A DNA stretch of 33,265 bases from Planctomycetota bacterium (GCA_003576855.1 QEVI01000012.1:1-33265); one strand, 5' to 3'; positions 7,862 to 16,686 are shown, counted from the first letter of the stretch. The notes: a model not told the origin generated them from the sequence alone. Made by a program: numbers and translations.

Positions 7862-8929
7862 TTACTTGAGTTTGGGATCGGATTTCAGCGGCAAGGGGAC
7901 GCGCTTGCCGGTTTTGGCCGACTGGTAGATGGCGAGGATGATTTCCACGGAGCGCCGTCCCTCGCGGCCGTCGATGGCCGGGGCGCGGTCCTTGCGAATG
8001 GCGTCCACGAAATCCTGCAACTGCAGCCGATGTCCGTGATGGCCAATCGCCGCGGGGTCGGCGGCGCCGCCGCCGGTGCTCTTGCTGGTCGCCATCTGGC
8101 GGCGAACCGCGGCGTCGCCCCGGTTCTTTTTGGCGAAGTCCCAGGTTTTGACGTCTTCCTCTTCGAGGGCCGCGGACCCTTCGGAGCCATGCAGCTCGAT
8201 CCGTTTGAGGTAGCCGGGATAGGCGGCGGTGGCGGCCTCGATGACGCCCAGGGCGCCGTTTTCGAACTTCAGCGTGGCGGTCGCGACGTCTTCGACTTCG
8301 ATTCGCTCGTGGGCGAGCGTGGCGGTGTAGGCCTGCACCTCGGCCACCGGTCCCATGAGCCAGACGAGCAAATCGACCGTATGAATCGCCTGGTTCATCA
8401 GGGCGCCTCCGCCATCGAGGGCCCAGGTCCCCCGCCAGGCGCCGCTATCGTAGTACTGTTGGGTGCGGTACCACTTCACGTAAGCGTCGCCGAGGGCGAG
8501 GCGGCCGAAGCGCTGCTGGTCGACGGCTTGCTTCATGAGTTTGGAGGAGTCGTGGAACCGCGACGGAAAGATCGCCGAAAGCTTGACGCCGGCCTTGTCG
8601 CAAGCGGCGATGATCTGGTCGCAGCGCTTCAGGGTGATCTCCAGCGGCTTTTCGACGATGACGTGCTTGCCGGCCCTGGCCGCGGCGACGGCCGGCTCCA
8701 TATGGGCGCCGCTGGGCGTGGCGATCGTCACGGCGTCAACCGCCGGGTCGGCGAGCAGGGCTTCGACGGACGAATACGCCGCGCACTGGAACTCGCGAGC
8801 CAGCGACGCGGCCCGTTCGGGGGCGCTATCGCAGCAGGCGACGAGCTTGGCGCCGCGGACTTCGGCGAGCGCCCGGGCGTGGAAGCGGCTGATCATGCCC
8901 GCGCCAACGATTCCAAAGCCGATCGGCAT
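7862..8929 (-). CDS. Gfo/Idh/MocA family NAD(P)-dependent oxidoreductase
   Basis: 355 residues. The N-terminal Rossmann fold has GIVGAGMISRFHA (dinucleotide loop at about 5-17), IATPSGAH, and EKPLEITL with the conserved Lys of the EKP motif. The C-terminal domain has GGGALMNQAIHTVDLL, matching the DxGxH/IH.hD substrate-site region. Such enzymes oxidise or reduce sugars and inositols; planctomycetes encode many copies and the substrate cannot be assigned. GAGGA about 10 bases before the ATG at 8929 supports the start. It is convergent with the SDR gene and divergent from trmL. No signal peptide is evident, so it is probably cytoplasmic. Confidence 0.92.
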   Translation of the reverse strand: MPIGFGIVGAGMISRFHARALAEVRGAKLVACCDSAPERAASLAREFQCAAYSSVEALLADPAVDAVTIATPSGAHMEPAVAAARAGKHVIVEKPLEITLKRCDQIIAACDKAGVKLSAIFPSRFHDSSKLMKQAVDQQRFGRLALGDAYVKWYRTQQYYDSGAWRGTWALDGGGALMNQAIHTVDLLVWLMGPVAEVQAYTATLAHERIEVEDVATATLKFENGALGVIEAATAAYPGYLKRIELHGSEGSAALEEEDVKTWDFAKKNRGDAAVRRQMATSKSTGGGAADPAAIGHHGHRLQLQDFVDAIRKDRAPAIDGREGRRSVEIILAIYQSAKTGKRVPLPLKSDPKLK

Positions 8930-8981
8930 GTTTTTCGTTTCCTCAGAAGGGCTGTTTAACGTAGGGACGGTGCAGGCGAAC

Positions 8982-9011
8982 TTGCGACGAGGCGGAGAAG
9001 GCTCGTATTAT
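8982..9011 (+). promoter_or_regulatory. Sigma70-type promoter of trmL
   Basis: TTGCGA (8982-8987), an 18-base spacer and TATTAT (9006-9011), about 40 bases upstream of the trmL ATG. Transcription would start near 9018. Confidence 0.6.
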
Positions 9012-9049
9012 GCGGTCGGCGTCCGCTGGTCAGAAGGGAAGAAATCGTC

Positions 9050-9559
9050 ATGATCGCTCCGGATGGTTCGGGGGCCGGCCCGGCGGCGCCGACGCCGCAG
9101 TATGCGCCGCGTTGCCATGTGGTGCTATATCAGCCGGAGATCCCCTACAACACCGGCAGCGTGGGGCGGACGTGCGTGGCGGTCGGGGCCAAGTTGTGGC
9201 TCGTACGGCCGTTGGGTTTTCGCGTGGACGACTACTACCTGCGGAGGGCCGGACTGGACTATTGGGAACATCTGCAGTGGCAGATCGCAGACGATTGGTC
9301 GGAGTTGGCCCGCTGTCTGCCCATCGACCGGCACTGGTATTTCACGAAGACCGCTCGCCGGGCGTACACGGATCCGCAGTTCGTCGAGGGCGACGTGTTT
9401 GTTTTCGGCCGTGAATCGCAGGGGCTGCCGCCGGAGCTTTTGGATCGGCGGCCGGAGCGCTGCTTGCGGATTCCGACTCGCCCGGAGGTGCGGAGTCTCA
9501 ACCTGTCCAACAGCGTCGCCGTGGCGATGTATGAGGCGCTGCGGCAGTGGGGCGGATAG
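9050..9559 (+). CDS. trmL: tRNA (cytidine(34)-2'-O)-methyltransferase TrmL
   Basis: 169 residues, close to the usual ~155, with a short N-terminal extension rich in Ala, Gly and Pro. It is a SPOUT-fold enzyme with the TrmL signatures YQPEIPYNTGSVGRTC (motif 1, Asn and Arg), FGRESQGLP (motif 2, SAM knot) and RSLNLSNSVAVAMYEA (motif 3). It methylates the ribose at the wobble position of tRNA-Leu isoacceptors, using S-adenosylmethionine, in the cytoplasm. AGAAGGGAAG upstream of the ATG at 9050 is a plausible ribosome site, and a sigma70-type promoter lies at 8982-9011. An internal start at a later Met is not needed. Family call firm. Confidence 0.93.
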   Translation: MIAPDGSGAGPAAPTPQYAPRCHVVLYQPEIPYNTGSVGRTCVAVGAKLWLVRPLGFRVDDYYLRRAGLDYWEHLQWQIADDWSELARCLPIDRHWYFTKTARRAYTDPQFVEGDVFVFGRESQGLPPELLDRRPERCLRIPTRPEVRSLNLSNSVAVAMYEALRQWGG

Positions 9560-9845
9560 CCCGACGGCGCCGCAGAGGATGGGAAAGCTTGAGTCGCAGC
9601 GGGGTTTGATGGCTTAACCGTTAATCTCGGCGTGACTGCTGATGGGGTCGGCCTGGTGCGCCGACTGGTACTGGAAGGGAGACGGCGTGTTCGGACGGTG
9701 AGCGGCTGCGTAACATGTCGGGCGGGAAAACCGCTTCTGGCCATGGAATTCGGCCGCCGCGCCAGCAAAGTCGTTGCGTCGTAATTGACGTTTTGCGGCC
9801 CAGCGGTCACCATAAGCGCCTGCTACGCTGAGAATTGGTTGTCCT

Positions 9846-10724
9846 ATGACCCTCGTAAGCGGCTTTGAAAAAATCGTCCGCCAGGGGGAGCCGTTGGCTC
9901 AGCGTACGTGGCTGCGCCTGGGGGGGCCGGCCGAGTTTTTCGCCGAACCGCACTCGGTGGACGAGCTGGCCGCGTTGGTTCGTCGCTGCCGGAACGAGGA
10001 CGTTCCCATTCGTTTGCTGGGCGGGGGCTCGAATGTCCTGGTCCGCGACGAGGGCGTCAGCGGCATGGTCGTCAGCCTGACGAGCCCGATCTTCACGCAA
10101 TTGCGGATCGCCGGCAACCGGGTGACGGCCGGCGGGGGAGTCAAGCTGGCTCATGCGATCAGCGAGACCGTCCGTGCCGGCCTGGCGGGGCTGGAACCCC
10201 TGGTCGGCATCCCGGGGACCATCGGCGGGGCGCTGCACGGCAACAGCGGCAGCCGCGCCGGCGACATCGGCCAATGGGCCTGCCGGGCGACCGTCATGAC
10301 GCGGACCGGCGAGATCCTCAATCGCAATCGCGAGGACCTGGTGTTCGCCTACCGGCAAAGCAGCTTGGACGAGCTGGTGATTTTGAGCGGCGAATTCCAG
10401 CTTGAATCCGACGACCCGGCGCAGCTCACCAAGCGGATGCAAAAGCAGTGGATCATCAAGAAGGCGGGCCAGCCGCTGTCGCACCAGAACGTGGCGTGCG
10501 TCTTCAAGAACCCGCGAGGCATGAGCGCAGGAATGCTCATTGAACAGGCAGGGCTGAAGGGGACCCGCATCGGCGGCGTCGAAGTCAGCCAGCGGCACGC
10601 CAACTTCATCGTCGCCGGCGACGGCGCCTCGAGCCAGGACGTGCTGCGGCTCATCGACCTGATTCGCAGCCGCGTGGCGGAGCGCCTGGGCGTGGAACTG
10701 GAGACAGAGCTGGAGATCTGGTGA
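9846..10724 (+). CDS. murB: UDP-N-acetylenolpyruvoylglucosamine reductase MurB
   Basis: 292 residues, the size of the short (type II) MurB. FAD-binding motifs: LRLGGPAEFF, RLLGGGSNVLV, GIPGTIGGALHGNSG. Catalytic Arg lies in AYRQSSL, and the proton donor is Cys in VACVFKNP, where E. coli has Ser (Cys occurs in several bacterial groups). The C-terminal Glu is in LELETELEIW. It reduces the enolpyruvyl group to give UDP-MurNAc in peptidoglycan synthesis. The ftsQ-like gene follows 86 bases downstream, as in dispersed mur/fts clusters, but murC and ddl are not adjacent. The 286-base spacer upstream of murB shows no gene and no clear promoter; there is no strong Shine-Dalgarno sequence before the ATG. 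Confidence 0.95.
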   Translation: MTLVSGFEKIVRQGEPLAQRTWLRLGGPAEFFAEPHSVDELAALVRRCRNEDVPIRLLGGGSNVLVRDEGVSGMVVSLTSPIFTQLRIAGNRVTAGGGVKLAHAISETVRAGLAGLEPLVGIPGTIGGALHGNSGSRAGDIGQWACRATVMTRTGEILNRNREDLVFAYRQSSLDELVILSGEFQLESDDPAQLTKRMQKQWIIKKAGQPLSHQNVACVFKNPRGMSAGMLIEQAGLKGTRIGGVEVSQRHANFIVAGDGASSQDVLRLIDLIRSRVAERLGVELETELEIW

Positions 10725-10810
10725 GCTGGCCGGCCGGATGAGAGTTCCGCCCGCGTCCGGGCCTTCGCACGACGGGCCGCGGAACGAGGGCAACGCAGGG
10801 AGGTGTTGCC

Positions 10811-11788
10811 ATGGCTCGCGCAAGTTCGACGAAGCCGGCCGCCGCGGCCGGCGACGGTGCACCGCCCGCTGCGGCCTTCCGCCCCGCCGCGGCCAAAATC
10901 GGTCAGCTCGCCCGGCGCCGCTGGCGGGCGCTAAGCGTATTGGGCGTTGTGCTGGCGATCGGGCTGGGGCTGCGCGGCGTGTGGCTGCGGGTGTCGCCGC
11001 GGGTCGCGGCGAGCGAGCGGTACCTGATCGCGGCCAGCGCGATCGCGATTACGCCGCCGCCGGAGTGGATTGTCGCCGACGTACGAGCGCAGGCGATTCA
11101 CCACGGGCAGCTCGACCGGCGGTTGTCGATCCTCGATCCCGCGTTCTTCAGTCAGATTCAGCACGCCTTCGCACTCCACCCTTGGGTGCTGAAGGTCGAG
11201 CGAATAGAAAAAAAGCCTGGCCCCGGCGTGCAGGTGGACCTCGTCTACCGGCGGCCGATCGCCGTTATTGAATCACCCCACGGGAACGGTCGCGAACTGC
11301 TGCCGGTCGACCGGACTAGTACGTTGCTGCCGCCGGAGGACGTGCCCCTGATTCGACGGCAGTACCTGCCGCGGATTATCAACATCGCCGGGCGGCCGCC
11401 GGTAGGTCAGCGCTGGGAAGACGGGCGCGTCGCTGGGGCCGTGGCGCTGGCCGAGCGGCTGGGCGACCTGTGGGAACCGCTGCACCTGGTCGAGATCGTT
11501 CCTTCGGCGCGGCAAGAGGTGCTGGGAAACCGGCAATACTTCGTCTATGAGATCGTGACGCGAGGGGGCACAAGAATCATCTGGGGGGCAGCGCCCGACG
11601 AACAGGTTCCGGGCGAGGCGAGTTTCACCGCCAAACTCCAGCGACTGAAAACGTGCGTCGAAAAGTACGGGCCGCTCGATACCGTCAAGGCGCCCGGCGC
11701 GGTGAATGTCCGGAGCGAGCTGCTGGTTACGCCCCGCATGGTGAAGAAACCGGCCGAGGCGGCCGCACCGAAGACGCAGGTAAAGTGA
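10811..11788 (+). CDS. ftsQ: FtsQ/DivIB-like cell-division membrane protein
   Basis: 325 residues. An Ala/Pro-rich cytoplasmic N-terminus (1-38) leads to one transmembrane helix at about 41-60 (ALSVLGVVLAIGLGLRGVWL). A periplasmic part follows with a POTRA-like stretch: LSILDPAFFSQIQHAFALHPWVLKVERIEKKPG then VDLVYRRPIAVIE, matching the (hPWV..V.V.r..P..v.v.v.eR.PvA) pattern of FtsQ. The remainder would be the beta domain. FtsQ connects FtsB/FtsL to the divisome. GGGAGG 7-8 bases before the ATG supports the start. Location after murB agrees with the role. Planctomycetes commonly lack FtsZ, so the protein's divisome partners here are uncertain. It converges on csrA copy 1. Confidence 0.75.
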   Translation: MARASSTKPAAAAGDGAPPAAAFRPAAAKIGQLARRRWRALSVLGVVLAIGLGLRGVWLRVSPRVAASERYLIAASAIAITPPPEWIVADVRAQAIHHGQLDRRLSILDPAFFSQIQHAFALHPWVLKVERIEKKPGPGVQVDLVYRRPIAVIESPHGNGRELLPVDRTSTLLPPEDVPLIRRQYLPRIINIAGRPPVGQRWEDGRVAGAVALAERLGDLWEPLHLVEIVPSARQEVLGNRQYFVYEIVTRGGTRIIWGAAPDEQVPGEASFTAKLQRLKTCVEKYGPLDTVKAPGAVNVRSELLVTPRMVKKPAEAAAPKTQVK

Positions 11789-11805
11789 GGTTGCGCGTCG
11801 CCGGA

Positions 11806-12018
11806 TCAAGCGTTCGTCCGGGGGCTCAATTGCCCGGCGGCCGCGGCCGCCTGTTCGGCCGCGCGGATTTCCAGCGCAAGCTCCTCGCGCATGACGGGAA
11901 GTTCGGCCGGGGCGTTAACGCCTAAGCGGACGGCGCCGCCGGCGACCTTGACGACCGTGATGACGATTTTATCGCCGATGAGAATGCGTTCGCCCGGTTT
12001 GCGAGTTACTACAAGCAC
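11806..12018 (-). CDS. csrA: Carbon storage regulator CsrA, copy 1
   Basis: 70 residues starting with GTG, reading MLVVTRKPGERILIGD, then VRLGVNAPAELPV and MREEL. These match the CsrA fold, with the N-terminal strand and the Arg of the RNA-binding pocket (R44 in E. coli); the usual His before that Arg is Met. The dimeric protein binds GGA motifs in mRNA leaders and changes translation or stability. The Ala-rich C-terminus is longer than in E. coli. A weak promoter candidate lies at 12080-12108. It is convergent with the ftsQ-like gene, only 17 bases apart. A second csrA occurs at 18437-18649. Confidence 0.93.
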   Translation of the reverse strand: MLVVTRKPGERILIGDKIVITVVKVAGGAVRLGVNAPAELPVMREELALEIRAAEQAAAAAGQLSPRTNA

Positions 12019-12079
12019 GGCGGGGATCTCCCTCTCACCCGGCGCGGCCGGGAACTAACCGCAAGGCCGTATTGGCGTC

Positions 12080-12108
12080 ACAGTAGTGGCGCCCCCAGCG
12101 GAATGCAA
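12080..12108 (-). promoter_or_regulatory. Possible promoter of csrA copy 1
   Basis: On the minus strand, TTGCAT (12108-12103), a 17-base spacer and TACTGT (12085-12080), about 60 bases before the GTG start. The match to the sigma70 consensus is only partial. Confidence 0.3.
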
Positions 12109-12236
12109 GCTACTTCGCTCCGGGGCCGGCGTTATTTGGGGAGGCCGCCGCGGGGGAGTAGCAAAACAGCGCAGATTAGGGAATCATCATTACTTGATTG
12201 CCACGGAGATTACCGACGCGCCGCTTCGGCCCCCCC

Positions 12237-12257
12237 TTCCGCTTTCCGCTTTCCGCC
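12237..12257 (+). repeat. Heptamer array upstream of thiL
   Basis: Three consecutive 7-base units, TTCCGCT with the last ending C, end 16 bases before the thiL ATG. No Shine-Dalgarno sequence follows. The sequence differs from the nuo arrays, but unit length and position are the same. Confidence 0.8.
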
Positions 12258-12273
12258 TGCCCCACGCCCTCCC

Positions 12274-13200
12274 ATGGAGCATCAATTCGTCGAGTGGCTG
12301 TCGCGGCACGTCAAGCCGCTGCCTCGCGGGGCGATCGGCATCGGCGATGATGCGGCGGTGCTCCCTTGGCCAGCGGCTAGCGACGTGGTCATCACGACCG
12401 ACGCAATTTCCGACCACGTGGATTTCGAGCTCGACGCGACCGACCCGCAATTGGTGGGACGCAAAGCTTTGGCCGTGAACTTAAGCGACCTGGCCGCCAT
12501 GGCCTCGCGGCCGATTGCGGCGCTGGTGTCGCTGGTGCTTCCGCGCCAGGGCGGCGCCGGGCTGGACTGCTATCATCTGGCGGTCGAGTTGTATCGCGGC
12601 ATCCTGGCGCTAGCGGAACGCCACAACGTGGCGATCGCCGGCGGCGACACGAACACCTGCGACGGGCCGTTGGTGGTTTCGATCACCGCGCTGGGGCAAC
12701 CGGCCCCTGGCGGCCCGCTGACTCGCCGCGGGGCGCAGCCGGGCGATTGCGTACTGGTCACCGGCCGCCTGGGCGGGAGCATCCTCGGCCGGCATCTGCG
12801 GTTCGAGCCGCGGGTGAACGAGGCGCTGCGGCTGCGGGAGCGGTACGAGCTCCACGCCGGCATGGATGTGAGCGACGGCCTGGCGCTCGACGCCTCCCGC
12901 CTGGCCGCGGCCAGCGGCTGCGGCGTCGCGTTGCGACTGGATGCGATTCCCATCTCGGCAGACGCCGAGCAACTGGCACGGCAGTCACACAAGTCGCCGC
13001 TGGAGCACGCGCTAGGCGACGGCGAGGATTTTGAATTGCTGGTGGCGGCCCCGCCGGACGCCGCTCAACAGATCGTCAGGGACCAACCCATCGATCCGCC
13101 GGTGACGATCATCGGCCACTGCGTGGCTGACGCAGGGCTGTGGCAGACCGACCAACGAGGCGAACTACGACCGCTGGCGCCCACTGGGTACCAGCATTAA
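12274..13200 (+). CDS. thiL: Thiamine-monophosphate kinase ThiL
   Basis: 308 residues from the ATG at 12274. An upstream in-frame ATG at 12103 would translate heptamer repeats and adds 57 residues without family similarity. Motifs: IGIGDDAAVL (metal/ATP Asp pair), TTDAISDHVDF, KALAVNLSDLAAMA, IAGGDTN, GMDVSDGLALDASRLAAAS and GDGEDFELL. The enzyme phosphorylates thiamine monophosphate to the pyrophosphate, a homodimeric cytoplasmic AIR-synthase-like kinase. There is no Shine-Dalgarno sequence before the start. The tsaE gene begins 15 bases after the stop, so the two are probably co-transcribed. Family call firm. Confidence 0.95.
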   Translation: MEHQFVEWLSRHVKPLPRGAIGIGDDAAVLPWPAASDVVITTDAISDHVDFELDATDPQLVGRKALAVNLSDLAAMASRPIAALVSLVLPRQGGAGLDCYHLAVELYRGILALAERHNVAIAGGDTNTCDGPLVVSITALGQPAPGGPLTRRGAQPGDCVLVTGRLGGSILGRHLRFEPRVNEALRLRERYELHAGMDVSDGLALDASRLAAASGCGVALRLDAIPISADAEQLARQSHKSPLEHALGDGEDFELLVAAPPDAAQQIVRDQPIDPPVTIIGHCVADAGLWQTDQRGELRPLAPTGYQH

Positions 13201-13215
13201 GCCGTACGGTTTTCG

Positions 13216-13695
13216 ATGAATCCCTTTGTGTTTCATTCCGACAGCCTGGCGAGCACCGAGCGGCTGGGCCGCGCCTTGTCGGCGGCGGCGCCGCCGGGCG
13301 CCGTCGTGGCGCTGATCGGTACGCTGGGCGCCGGGAAGACCAAGCTGGTGCAGGCCTTCGCCGCTGCCCACGGCGTGCCGGACGACCAAGCGACGAGCCC
13401 TACGTTCGTGCTGGTCAACGAGTACCGAGGCCGCACGCCGATATACCATTTCGATGCGTACCGGCTGCGCGACGAGGACGAGTTCGCGGAGCTGGGACCG
13501 GAGGAATACTTCGAGTCGGACGGCGTGACGTTCGTCGAATGGGCCGACCGCGTCGAGTCGTGCCTGCCTGCCGAGCGGCTGGAAATTCGCTGCGAGGCGC
13601 TGTCAGAGACGGAGCGCCGTTTCGTACTGACGGGGACGAGCCCGCGCATGGCCGCGGTCGTCGAGGCCGTTCGCGAGGCGCTCGGCGCTCCATGA
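13216..13695 (+). CDS. tsaE: tRNA threonylcarbamoyladenosine synthesis ATPase TsaE
   Basis: 159 residues. Walker A is GTLGAGKT (about 35-42). TSPTFVLVNEY, YHFDAYRL and EWADRV are the TsaE signatures. The protein works with TsaD and TsaB in making t6A37 on ANN-decoding tRNAs; its ATPase is needed for turnover of the TsaBD complex. tsaB and tsaD are not in the window. It follows thiL by 15 bases on the same strand and converges with hslU. The C-terminus after residue 135 is an ordinary family extension. Confidence 0.95.
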   Translation: MNPFVFHSDSLASTERLGRALSAAAPPGAVVALIGTLGAGKTKLVQAFAAAHGVPDDQATSPTFVLVNEYRGRTPIYHFDAYRLRDEDEFAELGPEEYFESDGVTFVEWADRVESCLPAERLEIRCEALSETERRFVLTGTSPRMAAVVEAVREALGAP

Positions 13696-13756
13696 GCTTG
13701 CGATAGCAACTCCGCGTGTAGGCGATTCTCGAACGAATAGGAACGCTTCCGTCAAT

Positions 13757-13782
13757 GGACTGGTCGCTTAAGCGACTAGTCC
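13757..13782. repeat. Near-perfect 26-bp palindrome between tsaE and hslU
   Basis: Arms GGACTGGTCGC (13757-13767) and GCGACTAGTCC (13772-13782) enclose TTAA, an 11-bp stem with one G-T pair. The inner part resembles the hairpin at 31301-31316 inside nuoN. It lies between convergent genes and could act as a bidirectional transcription barrier. Confidence 0.75.
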
Positions 13783-13827
13783 GCCGCGCGTGGGGTGGCC
13801 GAGACCGCGCGTTCGAATTCTTGACTG

Positions 13828-13852
13828 GGCGCGTGGATCGCGCCGGCTTTTT
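13828..13852 (+). terminator. Possible Rho-independent terminator of thiL-tsaE
   Basis: Stem GGCGCG (13828-13833) with CGCGCC (13839-13844), a 5-base loop, then GGC and five T (13848-13852). The stem is GC-rich; the T-run is short and offset by three bases. Confidence 0.45.
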
Positions 13853-13856
13853 GCGT

Positions 13857-15200
13857 TCACAGGATGAACTTGCTGAGGTCTTCGTCTTGGGCGATCGACT
13901 CCAGCCGCTCGCGGACATAGGCGGCGTTGATTTCGACGCGGCCCATCTTCATGTCGGGGGCCTCGAACGACAGGTCTTCAAGCAGCCGCTCCATGATGGT
14001 GTGGAGGCGGCGGGCGCCAATGTTCTGCGTCGACTGATTCACGAGGTAGGCGTAGTCCGCGATGGCGTCAATCGCATCGGCGCCGAAGGAGACTTCCACG
14101 CCTTCGGTCTTCATCAGGGCGGCGTACTGACGGGTCAACGAGTTGTGCGGTTCGGCGAGGATCCTTACGAAATCGGCTTTGCCGAGGTCGTCGAGTTCGA
14201 CGCGGATGGGAAACCGGCCCTGCAATTCCGGCATCAGGTCGGAGGGTTTGGAGGTGTGGAACGCCCCCGCGGCGATAAACAGGATATGGTCGGTGCGGAC
14301 ATAGCCGTAGCGGGTTTGGACCGTGGTCCCTTCGACGACGGGGAGCAGGTCTCGCTGGACGCCCTGTCGGGAGACGTCGGCCCCTCGGCCTCCTTCGCTG
14401 GCGACGACCTTGTCGATTTCGTCGACGAAGATGATGCCGGCGTCTTCCGCCAGTTCAATCGCCTGGGCGTTGACCTTTTCCTTGTTGATGAGGGCGTCGG
14501 TCTCCTGCTCGAACAGCACGCGGCGGGCTTCGGCGACGGCCATTTCGCGGCGCACGATGTTCTTGGGCAAGATCTTTTCGAGCATCCCTTGAAAGTCGAT
14601 GTCCATCTGGTCGCCGCCGAGACCGACGCCGGGAATCATCATGGCGTGGGCTCGCTGCTCGATTTTCACCTCGACCGTGCGGTTCTCCAGTTCGCCGCCC
14701 AGCAGCATGGCCCGCATTTTTTCGCGGGTGCGCTCGTAGCGATCGGGCGAATCAACGCTCTCGACGCCGACGTCGAACGACGACGGCGAGGGCGCCAGCA
14801 GGTCGAGCAGCCGCTCGGTGACGCGGCGCTTGGCTTCCTCCTCGACGAGGGCCAATTCGCGCTGGCGAACCAGGCCGATGGCGTTTTCGACCAGCTCGCG
14901 AATCATGCTTTCGACGTCGCGGCCGTAGTAGCCGACCTCGGTGTATTTGGTGGCTTCGACCTTGATGAACGGAGCGCCGGTGAGACGTGCCAGGCGGCGG
15001 GCGATCTCGGTCTTGCCGACGCCCGTGGGGCCGATCATGAGGATGTTCTTCGGGGCGACTTCCTTGCGCAGGTCGTCGTCGAGCTGCTGCCGGCGCCAGC
15101 GGTTGCGGACGGCGACCGCCACGGCCCGCTTGGCGGCATTCTGGCCGACGATGTGGCGGTCCAGCTCGGCGACGATTTCTCGCGGGGTGAGATTCTTCAC
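13857..15200 (-). CDS. hslU: ATP-dependent protease ATPase subunit HslU
   Basis: 447 residues from a GTG at 15200. The frame is open much further upstream, but the family N-terminus ([19 protein letters not shown]) begins here and AGGAG lies about 5 bases before. Walker A is GPTGVGKT, the pore motif GYYGRD follows, Walker B is [10 protein letters not shown], then the sensor region [13 protein letters not shown] and the C-terminus ending EDLSKFIL, which inserts into HslV. The AAA+ hexamer unfolds proteins for the HslV peptidase. The GTG overlaps the hslV TGA as GTGA, which implies translational coupling. The I-domain (about 105-245) is of normal size. Confidence 0.96.
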   Translation of the reverse strand: MKNLTPREIVAELDRHIVGQNAAKRAVAVAVRNRWRRQQLDDDLRKEVAPKNILMIGPTGVGKTEIARRLARLTGAPFIKVEATKYTEVGYYGRDVESMIRELVENAIGLVRQRELALVEEEAKRRVTERLLDLLAPSPSSFDVGVESVDSPDRYERTREKMRAMLLGGELENRTVEVKIEQRAHAMMIPGVGLGGDQMDIDFQGMLEKILPKNIVRREMAVAEARRVLFEQETDALINKEKVNAQAIELAEDAGIIFVDEIDKVVASEGGRGADVSRQGVQRDLLPVVEGTTVQTRYGYVRTDHILFIAAGAFHTSKPSDLMPELQGRFPIRVELDDLGKADFVRILAEPHNSLTRQYAALMKTEGVEVSFGADAIDAIADYAYLVNQSTQNIGARRLHTIMERLLEDLSFEAPDMKMGRVEINAAYVRERLESIAQDEDLSKFIL

Positions 15201-15730
15201 GGGAGCTCCTCGATCACGAGATTTCGATTGGAGTAGACGCAGATGTCGCCGGCGATGTCGAGGGCTGCGCGAACGATGTCGCCTGCCGCGAGCGAGCTGT
15301 GCTGAACCAGCGCTCGGGCGGCCGCCAGGGCGTAGTTGCCGCCCGACCCGATGCCCAGGATGCCGTCGGAGGGCTGGATGACGTCCCCGGTCCCGGAAAG
15401 CAGCAGGGTGTGCCTGGCATCCACGACGGCGACCAGGGCCTCGAGGCGGCGGAGCGCGCGGTCCATGCGCCATTCCTTGGCCAGCTCGGTGCAGGCTCGC
15501 GGCATGTTTGCCGGATAGTCCTTCAGCTTCGCCTCCAGCCGCTCCAGCAGGGCGAAGGCGTCGGCCGCCGCTCCGGCAAAGCCGACCAGGACTTGTCCTT
15601 CGATCAGCTTGCGGATTTTCACGGCGTCGCTTTTGACGATTGTTTGACCCATCGTCACCTGCCCGTCGCCGCCCATGGCGACGCGGCCGTTGTGTCGGAC
15701 CGTCAGTATCGTGGTCGATCGGGCTTTCAT
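15197..15730 (-). CDS. hslV: ATP-dependent protease peptidase subunit HslV
   Basis: 177 residues from the ATG at 15730; a longer open frame upstream lacks family similarity. The proteasome-like nucleophile Thr is expected in [11 protein letters not shown], after a five-residue MKARS propeptide that must be removed. [34 protein letters not shown] and [16 protein letters not shown] are diagnostic. The dodecamer degrades proteins unfolded by HslU. The stop codon overlaps the hslU start by four bases, so the pair forms an operon. No clear Shine-Dalgarno sequence precedes the start. Confidence 0.96.
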   Translation of the reverse strand: MKARSTTILTVRHNGRVAMGGDGQVTMGQTIVKSDAVKIRKLIEGQVLVGFAGAAADAFALLERLEAKLKDYPANMPRACTELAKEWRMDRALRRLEALVAVVDARHTLLLSGTGDVIQPSDGILGIGSGGNYALAAARALVQHSSLAAGDIVRAALDIAGDICVYSNRNLVIEELP

Positions 15731-16044
15731 GGCGGGGCGGGTGGCCGAGCGGTTGGTTCGGAGGCCTGCACAGTGGTTGCTCCGTTGCACCAGTGTTCCA
15801 GACGCCGACTTGCGGGACTAGGGGCGGGCGATCGGCCGAGGGATTGTTGGCGATGACCCGATGAGCGCTGGGCTCGGGGCAGGGCCCACCGACCGCGCGG
15901 CGGGCGAGGGGGAAGCCGCGTGCGGCGCGCTCCGGCGGCTCGTTGAGCCGCGGCTGGTGGGGGCGTAATTGCGCAATAGCGCCAGCGCTGGGTCGGCGTT
16001 GCGGGTCGGTGGGCAATGGAGCGCCAGAACGTTATTCTAGCGGC
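15731..16044. other. Divergent spacer between hslV and the isochorismatase gene
   Basis: 314 bases between two divergent starts. It holds one copy of the 29-base palindromic repeat (15927-15955). I found no convincing promoter by eye for either gene, although both must start here. The open frames crossing it have no family similarity. Confidence 0.6.
15927..15955. repeat. 29-bp palindromic dispersed repeat, copy B (intergenic)
   Basis: Exact copy of 3194-3222, with the same GCGGCTC/GAGCCGC hairpin. It is intergenic here, upstream of hslV and the isochorismatase-like gene, which is the expected location for a mobile or REP-like unit. Confidence 0.8.
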
Positions 16045-16674
16045 ATGAGCGACGCTTCACGCGACGACGGCGACTTGCAGGACGAACCGCCCGCCCCCTT
16101 GCCGCGCAGTCCGCACCTGATGCGGCCGGACGATACGGCGCTGCTGGTCGTCGATGCACAGGAAAGGCTGTTAGCGGTGATTCCCGGCGCCGAGTCGGTG
16201 GTCTGGAATTGCCGGCGGCTGATCGACGCTGCGCGGATTCTTGGCGTCCAGGCGTCGGCGGCGGAGCAGAACCCCGAAAAACTGGGGGGCACGGCCGCTG
16301 TGCTAGCGGACCGGCTGACCGGCGCCCACGCGAAGCTGGACTTCAGTTGCGGCGCCTGCGGCGGCATTTTTGCAGACTGGCAGGCGGCGGGAATTCACCG
16401 GGTGCTCGTCTGCGGCATTGAAACGCATGTGTGCGTGCAACAGACCGCGCTGGATTTGCTCGCGGCCGGTTACCAGGTGTACCTCGCCGCCGATGCGGTG
16501 GCAGCGCGGTGGCCGCACGACCACGAGATCGCCCTACGACGAATGGACTCGGCCGGCGTGGTGATTACGACCACCGAATCGGCCATGTTCGAGTGGTGCG
16601 TGCGGGCCGGGACGCCGCAGTTTCGGCAGATCAGCGCCCTGGCGAAGGAGCGGCCGCCGGGCGGCGGGCGCTAG
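16045..16674 (+). CDS. Isochorismatase-family cysteine hydrolase
   Basis: 209 residues from the ATG at 16045. The first 30 residues are acidic and variable; the conserved domain begins at DDTALLVVDAQERLL. The catalytic triad is visible: Asp in VVDAQ, Lys in HAKLDFSC, Cys in GIETHVCVQQTALDL. The pattern resembles the ISOC1/YcaC-like subgroup rather than true enterobactin isochorismatase, so the substrate (an amide or vinyl ether) is unknown. Cytoplasmic, no signal peptide. It stands alone between divergent hslV and the convergent lipoprotein gene, 12 bases from the latter. The family is certain and the reaction is not. Confidence 0.88.
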   Translation: MSDASRDDGDLQDEPPAPLPRSPHLMRPDDTALLVVDAQERLLAVIPGAESVVWNCRRLIDAARILGVQASAAEQNPEKLGGTAAVLADRLTGAHAKLDFSCGACGGIFADWQAAGIHRVLVCGIETHVCVQQTALDLLAAGYQVYLAADAVAARWPHDHEIALRRMDSAGVVITTTESAMFEWCVRAGTPQFRQISALAKERPPGGGR

Positions 16675-16686
16675 GCGGCCCGGCGG

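Noticed and set aside
9560-9845. Promoter for murB (TTGACG at 9785)
   Set aside because: No -10 at a proper distance; the nearest candidates are 20 or 33 bases away.
12103-12273. 57-codon extension of thiL
   Set aside because: It covers heptamer repeats and low-complexity DNA; ThiL similarity begins at MEHQFVEWL from 12274.
15201-16016. Long N-terminal extension of the hslU frame
   Set aside because: It runs antisense-free but overlaps hslV in another frame and has no family similarity; GTG 15200 has AGGAG.
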